DNA of 64,000 nucleotides from Lolium rigidum (taxonomy: Eukaryota > Streptophyta > Magnoliopsida > Poales > Poaceae): the NCBI RefSeq assembly GCF_022539505.1, contig NC_061514.1, positions 220,185,837 through 220,249,836 of the forward strand, given 5' to 3'. A program made the translations under genes and the position numbers. Every line of letters begins with the position of its first letter. Position 1 is the first letter of the stretch. Shown here piece after piece: positions 1 to 11,520 of the stretch. The notes beneath the pieces were generated by a model. The model saw nothing but the letters and a program-made list of their open reading frames with translations, did no database searches and was not told the origin of the DNA.

Positions 1-949
1 TGTGATAGTAGATGAAATTCTCTATGCAACCCCACTGGTCTCAAACCTTAATTCATTACAGAGCAATTACAATAAAAATAACAAGGCAATACCTTTTCAA
101 AATTCAAACATTTATTAAAAATCAACCATAATGAATTTTGAGGTGATTCCTCCTCTCATAATTCACATTTCAAATACTCTAATGGAATACGTAAAAATGT
201 GCCATGGTTATTTCATATGATCATGGGCTAGATTCAAATAATGGCTATGTGGCTATTTCTAGCCCATTTAAATTATTTCAAAAATAGTATTTAGAACCTA
301 TGAGATGTAGCATCTCAATTAAATCACTTTCCCAAGTAATTCGATGTGAGGTGATGACCTTAGTCTACATTACCTCATATTTTATTACTTGAGAATATTA
401 AATCTTTTCCAAAGTAGTATTTAAATTGTATGAGATGTAGTATCTCATTTAAATCATTTTCCCAAATGGATAAATATGAAGTGGTGACTTTGGTCAACAT
501 GATCCCATACTTTATTATTTGAGGAAATTAAATCTTAGTAATGTTCAATGAGAGGAAATTACTTTCAAAGGAAATAAATGGAAACCCTAGTAGGTATTAA
601 ATCTTAGTATTTGTTTTTCAATGAGAGGAAATTATTTTTCTTAAAAGAAAACAAAGCCAACCACAATGTTAAAAATGGTGTGATGCTAGATCCTCTTGTG
701 TGAACCATTTGAGTGTTAAGTCTAGTACTTAAGTATTGTTTGGTGATTGTATACCTCGTATCCGTTTATAGACGCTAGTACCAAAGGCTACGAGGAGGAG
801 GAGGTCTTCTACGAAGAAGAGGAGGAACACTTTGATCATTGTACCAACCAAGGCAAGCTATTACCAATACAAGATATTACCATGAGCAAGCTATACTAAT
901 GCCGCCTACTAGTGCAAGATACCATGGCACTATGATTCTTGTTTAAAAG
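1..949. other. AT-rich unassigned DNA left of the assembly gap
   Basis: No convincing gene is visible. The first 600 bases are AT-rich and contain a two-copy direct repeat, listed separately. From about 780 to 870 the plus strand reads as an acidic stretch rich in Glu and Tyr, the style of a plant retrotransposon polyprotein, but no domain can be named. The sequence stops at the N run, so its relation to the retroelement beyond the gap is unknown. Confidence 0.5.
281..540. repeat. Two diverged direct repeats of about 130 bp
   Basis: The block starting AAAATAGTATTTAGAACCTA at 281 recurs as AAAGTAGTATTTAAATTGTA at 411. Both copies continue through TGAGATGTAG(C/T)ATCTCA, AAATCA(C/T)TTTCCCAA and a TTTATTA(C/T)TTGAG segment. 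The copies have diverged clearly, so the duplication is old. Function is unknown. Confidence 0.7.
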
Positions 950-1049
950 NNNNNNNNNNNNNNNNNNNNNNNNNNNNNNNNNNNNNNNNNNNNNNNNNNN
1001 NNNNNNNNNNNNNNNNNNNNNNNNNNNNNNNNNNNNNNNNNNNNNNNNN
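950..1049. other. Assembly gap, exactly 100 Ns
   Basis: A run of exactly 100 Ns is the usual placeholder for a gap of unknown length. It falls where the left LTR of the retroelement array should lie, so that LTR and its flank are probably missing from the assembly. Confidence 0.99.
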
Positions 1050-1300
1050 ATCATTACGCTTTCCTTTCGTCGGGTCATGTCGTGGCGGAGCAGAACGCCG
1101 CGAGAATCTTCCATCATTACGCCTCGCCTCCTGGGCTTCTCCGTCATGAGATTGACAATTTCGGCATCACGTCCTCGAGAACCGTCATGGCATTAAATCT
1201 CCACTACACTCCTTTTATTTATCTGTGCCAAACGGTTCACCACTCCATCTCCTTGCTCTGCTCTGTCCACCAACGCCAAAAACCCTCTTCCCGTGCAGCC

Positions 1301-1733
1301 ATGTCTTCCTCTTCCTCCTCCGCTTCGGGTCTCCCCCTCCAATCGTCGCCGAAGAACAAGGAAGAGGACGACCTCCCCTCCAGGCGTACCCCATCTCCTC
1401 TGACAAGGAGAAGAAAGAAGGAGAAGCAGAGAAGACCAAGGCCTCCCCCTTCGCCAGGCTCCCGTCGAAGAAGCGCTCCCGCATGTGGGCGGACAACGAG
1501 GACGACGATGACGACGAGGAAGGAGAAGATGAGGAGGAGGAAGATGATTCCTCCTCCTCCGCCAGGGTATCCTCCAACGAAGCGCTTCGCAGCTGGGCGG
1601 ATAGCGAGGATGATGATGATGACGAAGAGGAGGAGGAAGCCCCGGCCGACGGCAGTGCAGACGGCAGCAGCGAGGACTTCTCGGCGGTAGCGCCGATGGC
1701 GGCACGCCGGCAGACGATGCTAGCGAGGAGTAG
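1301..1733 (+). pseudogene. Acidic Ser/Asp/Glu-rich antisense ORF, unit A, frameshifted
   Basis: This is the counterpart of the intact ORF at 7136-7561. It lies just inside the 3' end of the element and reads opposite to gag. It opens with a Met-Ser-rich segment, then changes frame after about 27 codons because bases present in the other unit are missing near 1378-1385. The acidic part (MWADNEDDDDDEE, then a second WAD-S-EDDDDDEE repeat) continues in another frame up to a TAG at 1731. The protein family is unknown to me. Confidence 0.6.
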
Positions 1734-1759
1734 TTATGTAGGATTAGTAGTCCCTTGAG

Positions 1760-2850
1760 CAATCGGCTCTTCTTTTGTTCTTCTTTTGAGCGATCGGCTC
1801 TTCATTGTAGAAATCCCAATATTAATGAAGAATTTCCCTTAACTTGATTTCGCCGATTTCTTTCATGCTGATTTAGCCGATTTTCCTCATCGACTTTGTC
1901 GACTGGTGGCCTAATCCATGCTTAATGAGCGATGGCAACGCATCGGTTTCTCACGATATCTGCGAGACGAGGCCAATTCGGTCATCCCTCCAAGCTAGCC
2001 GGCTGCGCGATGGCGATGGCACGGCCAGATCTTAGTAGGGCTGGCGACTTGATCTTGAGCGGGCGTCTTTAACGAGCCACGGAACCATCTTGGATGCTCA
2101 AGCTGATGACTCCGTAACAAAAACACCACTCTCCGGACCGATTGCGATGTAGGGCTAGCCGATTCCAGCCAAGTCGGCTCCCCGAGCAAGGATCTTTAGG
2201 GCGAGCTGCCCCAGAGCCTTAATCAATGCGAATCGAGCCAAATGTGCCGCCATTGGCCTCAAATCATGACGTAGCCAGCACGATTTTAACAACATCGGCT
2301 CCCCAGAGCAGAGAACCTCCAGGGTGAGCTGCCCCCCGAGCTTCTTCAGTCTACTTCTTGCGCCTTGCTGGTCAGATCGGCTCCTTTCCTTTGGTGGATC
2401 TGATGCAATCCACCCTTAACCTGATCCGCACGTCCATGCTGCAACCTTAAGACGATGTCTGCTGCATCGGCTGTGCTTAAAATTTTTTGAATTTTTTACG
2501 GCCGATTTATGTATCGGCCCCCATACCTCAATACCCATCATCAAAGAATATCTTGGGCCGCTGGGTACTTGCAAGACATTCCTACTTTATATCCTCGTGT
2601 TTCATCCACCTAGGTGCCCCCGAGCCGATTACTGTCAAGAGAATTGATGGTATCGGCTCTTCAGGTATCCTTGTTGGATTAAATGCTGAACCCAGGTAGA
2701 ATGGATGGTGAGGATAATTTTGGCCGATTGCTTGGAATCGGCCTCCACGTTGCTTGTTCGATGAAGGTTTTGTAATGTCCCTCCATAAATTTTTGGGGCC
2801 GATCACAAGGATCAGCCTCGCCACGTTTGCCCATTGATTTTCTCCGGCTA
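1760..2850. other. Non-coding internal region of unit A with GCCGAT/ATCGGC hairpins
   Basis: No ORF can be supported here. The words GCCGAT and ATCGGC recur many times and form short inverted repeats at about 2500-2519, 2723-2744 and 2798-2817. The same hairpins occur at matching places in the other two family members in this window. In a pol-competent gypsy element this segment would hold pol. Confidence 0.6.
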
Positions 2851-2855
2851 CATGG

Positions 2856-5626
2856 TTAGGCCGAGTGGATAAAACCAGCCCAATCTACGACTTTATCATG
2901 TTGGTGCGCTTGCTTTGTTGTCCACCTCGAGTGCATCGTGTAATCGTGGAGCACTAAGCTTCGTCGGAAGGACGAGCACCATGTTTGTGCCGGCCGATGT
3001 TTCATCATCGGCTTTCCTTTGCTAGGGCGCCACTCCATTTTCCGTGGACAACCCTCTTCATCCGGGGTTCGCTGAACTTTCGCGGCCAGATCAGGTCGTG
3101 CCTTCCTCAGTGTATGCAAGTATAGCCTTTCGGCTTCCTCCAGGCCGCGCAATCGCTGAACCATGCGCTTCTGGGAACGGCTGAGCCCATCAGGGCACCA
3201 CCTTGGCCGGTGGTACCTGTCTTCTTCTTCCCCCTCGTCTTCTGAATCCTCAAGATCTTTTAACCGAGGGGACTCGGCACGTTTGCTTTGTGGCGGGAGA
3301 GGCCCTAGGCGCTTGAACACGGACACGTTGGCTGTCTCCTTCTTCTTCGGTTTGCATTACGGGCAATTGCCGATTGTGGGCAATCGGCTCATTCTGAATC
3401 CCAGCAGTGTCTGAAGAAGGGACAGTCCCAATGCCTGTCCTCGTCGTCTCGCTCCCCTGACTTTTCCTTGGCACGGCGCTCGTGCCCCTCCTCATCGCGA
3501 TCGTGCCGACGATGTCTTTCTGGCTTCTCTAGCTAGACGATCTCTTTCATCATCATCGCTGTATCATCGGCACTGGTCATACTGACTCACATACTTGCTG
3601 AGGAGGTGATCAGAGAGAGGTCTCTGATATCTTATGTTCTTCACTTCTCCCTCTGTGACGTAGCGCTTGCCGTCTTGGTGGAGCCGATCGCGTGGAGCGG
3701 CTTTCTCTGTGTCTTTGCTATGAGAGCAGCTGCCCTCATCTTCGTCCTTACCAGAGTGGTGCCCAAGTCCCACCATGTTGATATTGCATGAGAAATCTGG
3801 CTGGCACCCTCCATGGTAAGTATACTCCACCATGTTAATGGCGGGGAAGGGGTGTGTGTCGACTTTCATGGCGTGCTTGGTTGAAAATTAGCCGTCCATT
3901 TTCTATCGCCATTTGGATCTGCTGCCTCCACACCCTGCAGTCGTTGGTGGCGTGGGTGAACGTGTTATGCCACTTGTAGTATGGCTTTCCGTTCAGCTCC
4001 TGCACCGTGGGGATCTTGTGGCCTTCGGGTACCTTTATATGCTTCTCCAGTGAGTAAGAGATCAAAAATCTGCTCGGTTTTGGTCACGTCGAAGTCGAAC
4101 CCTTTTGGAGGGCCTTGTGGCTTCACCCATTTGCGGGACACGGGGCCTGCCGCTCGAGTCCATTCATCCACTTGCTACCTCTCGATCTCCCGCGAGCACC
4201 TTCATCCTCGTACTGCCTCAACCGGGGCCACCACACGCTTGAATTTATCCTGGTAAACATCTGGGTGGCGCTGTTCAGATGCGACGGCTTACGCACCATG
4301 TGCGCCAATGAAGGGTAGTACGCTGGGAGGCCACGTCCTTAATCGATGATGAGAGACCCACCACCGCCAACTCGTTGCTTCTTATTCACTTACATGAACC
4401 GAAAAGCATCGGTTCCTAATGGTCTGAAGCGGCTGGATGTATTACGATCTGTCTCCCCGCGCTTCGTCGTGCTAGTGCTAGATCGGCAATGCCAGCCTCG
4501 GAAGCCTCACGAGTGATACTGCTCATGGAGCTGCTCTTCCAAGCTGCTTCCAAGTCCGGATGGAGTTCGGTGGCAACGATGTGTACCACCCGAAAGCCGA
4601 TCCTGTGAGGGACTGTGCGAAGAACCTCACACGCAACTCGTCTGATGCTGAGATCGTGCCCAGCTGTGCCAAATATCGGCTCACATGCTCGATGGAGCTG
4701 GAACCATCCGATCCACTAAACTTTGTGAAGTCCGGGAGCCGATATTTGGGTGGTAGCGGGATCAGTTCGTAATCGTTGGGGGTACGGCTTGGTGTAGCCG
4801 AACGTCTTCCTTTTCGGCATCATGCCGAAGCTGATCTTCAGAATTGTACAAATCTGATCCGCGGTGATGGCTGAAGGTGTCGAACCCTGAAGATTCGCCG
4901 GGGTGGCATACTTGACCAGCCATGCTTGCTTTTCCGGTTCTAAGCCAACTGCAGGAGCTGGGCTCTGGAGGTTTGTCGGAGTGGCGTACTTAGCTAACCA
5001 CGTTTGCTTTTCAAGATCGTCTCCCGACGTTCCTCCTGCTGTTCCAGAGGCCCCTGCTGTTGCAACCTGGTTCGAGAGTGCCCAGGTATTGCAGTCTGGT
5101 ACGTATGCGCACGCGTATCCGTGCGGGATCTCCTTGGGTGCCTCAAGTAGGAATTGGTAGTCACTAGGATCACCACCAATCTTGTAGACGACGTATGCCG
5201 ATGAGTTCGGCACTTCCGGTGCTGCCCATGCGAACGGCGGCGGAGGATGGGACTGGAGTGGCATCTCTCCTTTATAAGTCCCCGAGCTGGTCCCGACGGA
5301 GAATACCGGTGGCTCATGATTTCTGGACCACACGCGAGGCGACACGCTCCAAAGTGTTCACCGAGGCTCTCGGAGTGGCGATGCGGCGAATGAGCCACCA
5401 TGTAGTTGATCTCTGACGCAGCGACCTGGTGCGTTCTTCGACGGGGCGGACAGGTCCACTCCATCGAGTGCGCCTTCGGGTGTGAACCCCTTCCACCGAC
5501 GCCATGGGAGCGGGTTACGTGGAAAGAGCCGATGAGTTCGGCTTCGAGGGTTGCCTTGATCTCGTCATGTTTCTTCTTGAGCTCATCGGGCGGATCCTCG
5601 TACTTGACCGGAGTGCTTTCCGCCAT
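2856..5626 (-). pseudogene. gag: gag pseudogene, gypsy unit A
   Basis: This encoded a Ty3/gypsy-type structural protein for the retroelement particle. The start is taken as the ATG at 5626 (MAESTPVKYEDP), about 60 bases inside the 5' LTR, as in the sister copies. The reading moves between all three minus frames, so many indels are present. Recognisable pieces are a particle-assembly region with YRLPDFTKF, a WHNTFTHATNDCRVWR segment, and a cysteine-bearing segment near the C end. It is closely related to unit B but carries more single-base indels. That could be real decay or poor base accuracy beside the assembly gap. No protease follows. Confidence 0.75.
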
Positions 5627-5688
5627 CTCGGATGTAGATGGCGATGTGGTGGATGTCGAAGGTTGTCCCACCGGGCGTGCCGAGAATG

Positions 5689-6850
5689 TGTTGGCGTCGA
5701 AACCCACGGCGGGCGGTGGCGGCAACACGGTAGAGCCGGGAACAACTAGGGCTGCGGCGGCCCCGGTCCCTCGGAGCGACGGCCCGCAAAGCCTCCTGGT
5801 CACACGTCCGATGCTATCGCAAGGGCGTGCCACCTGACCTATACCGATCGGGAAGGTGTTGGATGATGCCTCGCTTAGTTTCCTGCATGGCATACACGTA
5901 AACGTTAAATACGAGCCTCGATCGGCTCTCAGGTTATCCTGTGAATCGGCTCAAAGAGCCGATCCACCCATGATTCGTACAAGGTGTCCGAATATATGGT
6001 GGTCCTGCTTGATCAAGATAAAGTTAAAGCGATCTACGACGATTTAGGGTTTTCACCGCATAATCGGATCATCCTACTCACGATTGGGCCTCGCGCTCGC
6101 GTACGGTGACCGTAAGCCGATCCTAGACAGGGCCTAAAAACCAACACGAGGTTGATCCCCGGAACGTCCTGTCTAGGGCTAGCAAACTCCACCCTACACG
6201 CCGCTGGATCCTCCAACCCTTTGTAAGGCCTAACTATTGCGGATGTTAAACTAATCCTTGATGAACAAGGAGCAACCGTAACGGATCGGATCTACTAAAC
6301 TATGATCAAGCGGGGTGCCGCCCCTACACCTAAGACAGGTGTAAGGGCGGCTAGATGCATAAGGGTTGCACTACGACGAGCATATGATACGAAGAACAAT
6401 GCTAACCCTAACACATCTAAGATAACTACGTTGCTCGCCATCAAAAAGGCTTCGGCACGAGCAACGCATGAACAACGTGGGTAGGCTTGTCTCTGCCTAG
6501 ATCGCAAGATGCGATCTAGGCAGCATGGTGCTTACCGGAGAAACCCTCGAGACGAAGGAGTTGGCGATGCGCCGAGATTTGTTTGTGTTGAACGTTGGTT
6601 GTTGTTTATTTCATAAACCCTAGATACATATTTATAGTCCAAGGGACTTTCTAATTCAGGCGTGCACCTAACCGTGCACGAGTAAAACTCCAACTCCTAA
6701 TCGACACGTAATCTAATATGTTACAGATACAAGGGCCAGCTAGCCCAAACTTTGCATGTAAGGCCGATTCACGTATTTCTTCTATATATATTCTTCAAGT
6801 CCATCTTGATCGCGGCCCACCTCTGACTCGGTCAAATTCTGGTGATAACA
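5689..6850 (-). repeat. Shared middle LTR of the tandem array (1162 bp)
   Basis: The plus strand starts TGTTGGCGTCG and ends CTGGTGATAACA. In the element's own sense it therefore begins TGTTATCACC and ends in CAACA, a proper TG...CA LTR. Its 1162-bp length equals both LTRs of the complete relative at 41019-48838. It serves at once as the 5' LTR of unit A and the 3' LTR of unit B. Confidence 0.85.
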
Positions 6851-7135
6851 CATGCCCCCCTGGTTTTGGAAATGTCATTTCCAAAATCATTACGCTTTCC
6901 TTTCGTCGGGTCATGTCGTGGCGGAGCGTAGCTGCCGCAGAATCTTCCATCATTACGCCTCGCCTCCTGGGCTTCTCTGTATGAATTGACAATTTCGGCA
7001 TCACGTCCTCGAGAACCGTCATGGCATTAAATCTCCACTACACTCCTTTTATTTATCTGTGCCAAACGGTTCACCACTCCATCTCCTTGCTCTGCTCTGT
7101 CCACCAACGCCAAAAAACCCTCTTCCCGTGCAGCC

Positions 7136-7561
7136 ATGTCTTCCTCTTCCTCCTCCGCTTCAGGTCTCCCCCTCCAATCGTCGCCGAAGAACAAGGAAGA
7201 GGACGACCTCCACTCCGGGGCGTACCCCATCTCCTCTGACAAGGAGAAGAAAGAAGGAGAAGCAGAGAAGACCAAGGCCTCCCCCTTCGCCAGGCTCCCG
7301 TCGAAGAAGCGCTCCCGCATGTGGGCGGACAACGAGGACGACGATGACGACGAGGAAGGAGAAGATGAGGAGGAAGATGATTCCTCCTCCTCCGCTGGGT
7401 ATCCTCCAACGAAGCGCTTCCGCAGCTGGGCGGATAAGGAGGATGATGATGATGACGAAGAGGAGGAGGAAGCCCCAGCCGACGGCTGGGGCAGCAGCGG
7501 CGAGGACTTCTCCGGCAGTAGCGCCGATGGCGACGCCGACGACGATGCTAGCGAGGAGTAG
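7136..7561 (+). CDS. Acidic Ser/Asp/Glu-rich antisense ORF, unit B, 141 aa
   Basis: An open frame of 141 codons runs opposite to gag, about 285 bases from the shared LTR. The protein starts with a Ser run (MSSSSSSASGLPLQSS), has a Lys/Glu-rich middle, then repeats a module of a short basic patch (KKRSRMWADNE, TKRFRSWADKE), a run of Asp/Glu and a Ser-rich spacer, and ends DDDASEE. I recognise no domain. The basic patches beside acidic runs would suit nuclear or chromatin interaction, but that is inference. A related ORF occupies the same place at 42466-42978. Upstream bases resemble a plant leader, so the LTR could drive it as an antisense promoter. It may instead be an unexpressed relic. Confidence 0.55.
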   Translation: MSSSSSSASGLPLQSSPKNKEEDDLHSGAYPISSDKEKKEGEAEKTKASPFARLPSKKRSRMWADNEDDDDDEEGEDEEEDDSSSSAGYPPTKRFRSWADKEDDDDDEEEEEAPADGWGSSGEDFSGSSADGDADDDASEE

Positions 7562-8680
7562 TTATGTAGGATTAGTAGTCCCTTGAGCAATCGGCTCTTC
7601 TTTTGTTCTTCTTTTGAGCAGTCGGCTCTTCATTGTAAGAAATCCCAATATTAATGAAGAATTTCCCTTAACTTGATTTCGCCGATTTCTTTCATGCTGA
7701 TTTAGCCGATTTTTCCTCATCTGACTTTGTCGACTGTTGGCCTAATCCATGCTTAATGACCGATGGCAACGCATCGGTTTCTCACGATAATCTGCGAGAC
7801 GAAGCCAATTCAGTCATCCCTCCAAGCTAGCCGGCTCTCGCCGATGACGATGGCACAGCCGATCTTAGTAGGTCGGCGACTTGATCTTGAGCAGGCGTCT
7901 TTAACGCAGCCCCGGAACCGTCTTGGATGCTCAAACCGATGACTCCGTAACAAAAACACCACTCTCCGGACCGGCTTGCGATGTAGGGCTAGCCGATTCC
8001 AACCAAATCGGCTCCCCAGAGCAAGGATCTTTAGGGCGAGCTGCCCCCGAGCCTTAATCAATGCGAATCAGCCAAATGTGCCGCCATTGGCCTCAAATCA
8101 TGACGTAGCCAGCCGATTTTAACAACATCGGCTCCCCAGAGCAGAGAACCTCCAGGGTGAGCTGCCCCCCGAGCTTCTTCAGTCTACTTCTTGCGCCTTG
8201 CTGGTCAGATCGGCTCCTTTCCTTTGGTGGATCTGATGCAATCCACCCTTAACCTGATCCGCACGTCCATGCTGCAACCTTAAGACGATGTCTGCTGCAT
8301 CGGCTGTGCTTAAAATTTTTTGAATTTTTTACGGCCGATTTATGTATCGGCCCCCATACCTCAATACCCATCATCAAAGAATATCTTGGGCTGCTGGGTA
8401 CTTGCAAGACATTCCTACTGCATATCCTCGTGTTTCATCCACCTAGGTGCCCCCCGAGCCGATTCTGTCAAGAGAATTGATGGTATCGGCTCTTCGGGTA
8501 TCCCCTGTTGGATTAAATGCTGAACCCAGGTAGAATGGATGGTGAGGATAATTTTGGCCGATTGCTGGAATCGGCCTCCACGTTGCTTGTTCGATGAAGG
8601 TTTTGTAATGTCCCTCCATAAATTTTTGGGGCCGATCACAAGGATCAGCCTCGCCACGTTTGCTCATTGATTTTCTCCAG
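7562..8680. other. Non-coding internal region of unit B with GCCGAT/ATCGGC hairpins
   Basis: No ORF can be supported. Inverted repeats lie at 8333-8352, 8556-8576 and 8630-8649 and match those in unit A and in the element at 41019-48838. The region is nearly identical to 1733-2850. Confidence 0.6.
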
Positions 8681-11459
8681 CTACATGGTTAGGCCAGTGG
8701 ATAAAACCAGCCCAATCTCTGACTTTATCATGTTGGTGCGCTTGCTGTTGTCCACCTCGAGTGCATCGTGTAATCGTGGAGCACTAAGCTTCGTCGGAAG
8801 GACGAGCACCATGTTTGTGCCAGCCGATGTTTCATCATCGGCTTTCCTTTGCTTGGGGCGCCACTCCATTTTCCGTGGACAACCCTCTTCATCCAGGGTT
8901 CGCTGAACTTTCGCAGCCGGATCAGGTCGTGCCTTCCTCGGTGTATGCAAGTATAGCCTTTCGGCTTCCTCCGAGGCCGCGCAATCGCTGAACCATGCGC
9001 TTCTGGGAACGGCTGAGCCCATCAGGGCACCACCTTGGCCGGTGGTACCTGTCTTCTTCTTCCCCCTCGTCTTCTGAATCCTCAAGATCTTTTAACCGAG
9101 GGGACTCAGCACGTTTGCTTTGTGGCGGGAGAGGCCCTAGGCGCTTGAACACGGACACGTTGGCTGTCTCCTTCTTCTTCTGGTTGCATTCTGGGCAATT
9201 GCCGATTGTGGGCAATCGGCTCATTCCTGAATCCCAGCAGTGTCTGAAGAAGGGACAGTCCCAATGCCTGTCCTCGTCGTCTCGCTCCCCTGACTTTTCC
9301 TTGGCACGGCGCTCGTGCCCCTCCTCATCGCGATCGTGCCGACGATGTCTTTCTGGCTTCTCTAGCTAGACGATCTCTTTCATCATCATCGCCTGTATCA
9401 TCGGCACTGGTCATACTGACTCACATACTTGCTGAGGAGGTGATCAGAGAGAGGTCTCTGATATCTTATGTTCTTCACTTCTCCCTCTGTGACGTAGCGC
9501 TTGCCGTCTTGGTGGAGCCGATCGCGTGGAGCGGCTTTCTCTGTGTCTTTGCTATGAGAGCAGCTGCCCTCATCTTCGTCCTTACCAGAGTGGTGCCCAA
9601 GTCCCACCATGTTGATATTGCATGAGAAATCTGGCTGGCACCCTCCATGGTAAGTATACTCCACCATGTTAATGGCGGGGAAGGGGTGTGTGTCGACTTT
9701 CATGGCGTACTGGTTGAAAATTAGCCGTCCATTTTCTATCGCCATTTGGATCTGCTGCCTCCACACCCTGCAGTCGTTGGTGGCGTGGGTGAACGTGTTA
9801 TGCCACTTGTAGTATGGCTTTCCGTTCAGCTCCTGCACCGTGGGGATCTTGTGGCCTTCGGGTACCTTTATATGCTTCTCCGTGAGTAAGAGATCAAAAA
9901 TCTGCTCGGCTTTGGTCACGTCGAAGTCGAACCCTTTTGGAGGGCCTTGTGGCTTCACCCATTTGCAGGACACGGGGCCCGCCGCTCGAGTCCATTCAGC
10001 CACTGCTACCTCTCGATCTCCCGCAGCACCTTCATCCTCGTCTGCCTCAACCAGGGCCACCACACGCTTGAATTTGTCCTGTAAACATCTGGGTGGCGCT
10101 GTTCATATGCCGGCAGCCTTCGCACCATGTGCGCCAATGAAGGGTAGTCCGCTTGGGAGGCCACGTCCTTAATCGATGATGAGAGACCCACCACCGCCAA
10201 CTCGATCGCTTCTTATTCACTTACATGAACCGAAAAGCATCGGTTCCTAATGGTCCTGAAGCGCTGGATGTATTCGACATCGTCTCCCCGCGCTTCGTCG
10301 TACTTGTGCTAGATCGGCAATGCCAGCCTCGGAAGCCTCCGAGTGATACTCGCTCATGGAACTGCTCTTCCAAGCTGCTTCCAAGTCCGGATGGAGTTCG
10401 GTGGCAACGATGTGTACCACCCGAAAGCCGATCCTGTGAGGGACTGTGCGAAGAACCTCACACGCAACTCGTTTGATGCTGAGATCGTGCCCAGCTGTGC
10501 CAAATATCGGCTCACATGCTCGATGGAGCTGGAACCATCCGATCCACTAAACTTTGTGAAGTCCGGGAGCCGATATTTGGGTGGTAGCGGGATCAGTTCG
10601 TAATCGTTGGGGTACGGCTTGGTGTAGCCGAACGTCTTCCTTTTCGGCATCATGCCGAACTGATCTTTCGAATTGTACAAATCTGATCCGCGGTGATGGC
10701 TGAAGGTGTTGAACCCTGAAGATTCGCCGGGGTGGCATACTTGACCAGCCATGCTTGCTTTTCCGGTTCTAAGCCAAGCTGCAGGAGCTGGGCTGCGGAG
10801 GTTTGTCGGAGTGGCGTACTTAGCTAACCACGTTTGCTTTTCAAGATCGTCTCCCGACGTTCCTCCTCGCTGTTCCGAGGCCCTCGCTTGTTGCAACCTG
10901 GTTCGAGAGTGCCCGGGTATTGCGATCCGGTACGTATGCGCACGCGTATCCGTGCGGGATCTCCTTGGGTGCCTCAAGTAGGAATTGGTAGTCACTAGGA
11001 TCACCACCAATCTTGTAGACGACGTATGCCGATGAGTTCGGCACTTCCGGTGCTGCCCATGCGAACGGCAGCGGAGGATGGGACTGGAGTGGCATCTCTC
11101 CTTTATAAGTCCCCAGAGCTGGTCCCGACGGAGAATACCGGTGGCTCATGATTTCCTGGACCACACGCAAGCGACACGCTCCAAAGTGTTCACCGAGGCT
11201 CTCGAGTGGCGATGCAGCGAATGAGCCACCATGTAGTTGATCTCCCGACGCAGCGACCTGGTGCGTTCTTCGACGGGGCGGACAGGTCCACTCCATCGAG
11301 TGCGCCTTCGAGTGTGAACCCCTTCCACCCGACGCCATGGGAGCGGGTTCCGTGGAAAGAGCCGATGAGTTCGGCTTCGAGGGTTGCCTTGATCTCGTCA
11401 TGTTTCTTCTTGAGCTCATCGAGCGGATCCTCGTACTTGACCGGAGTGCTTTCCGCCAT
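8681..11459 (-). pseudogene. gag: gag pseudogene, gypsy unit B
   Basis: This is the structural polyprotein remnant of the second unit. It starts at the ATG at 11459 and reads through several frames: 11459-10841, 11010-10354 and 10063-9398 hold the best pieces. The middle piece has the retrotransposon gag core (FFAQSLTGSAFGWYTSLPP). The next has KWHNTFTHATNDCRVWR, shared with the better-preserved copy at 44720-47615. Near the C end is the cysteine segment around SRLPTIGNCPEC. Reading then ends in LPTKLSAPRL followed by non-coding DNA. The sister element at the equivalent place continues into a retropepsin, so units A and B look deleted for protease as well as pol. Confidence 0.75.
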
Positions 11460-11520
11460 CTCGGATGTAGATGGCGATGTGGTGGATGTCGAAGGTTGTC
11501 CCACCGAGCGTGCGCGAATG

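Noticed and set aside
896..1196. Open frames spanning the N run
   Set aside because: Residues over Ns are undefined and the frames join sequences on either side of an assembly gap.
1193..1762. Minus-strand frames of up to 189 aa opposite the acidic ORF
   Set aside because: They are reverse readings of Asp/Glu/Ser codon runs, giving Arg/Ser/Pro-rich shadows. The plus frame shows the modular pattern shared among copies.
3163..3414. Plus-strand frames across gag (for example MRFWERLSPSG at 3163, 8995)
   Set aside because: These are antisense shadows of gag coding on the minus strand. They recur only because gag itself is conserved.
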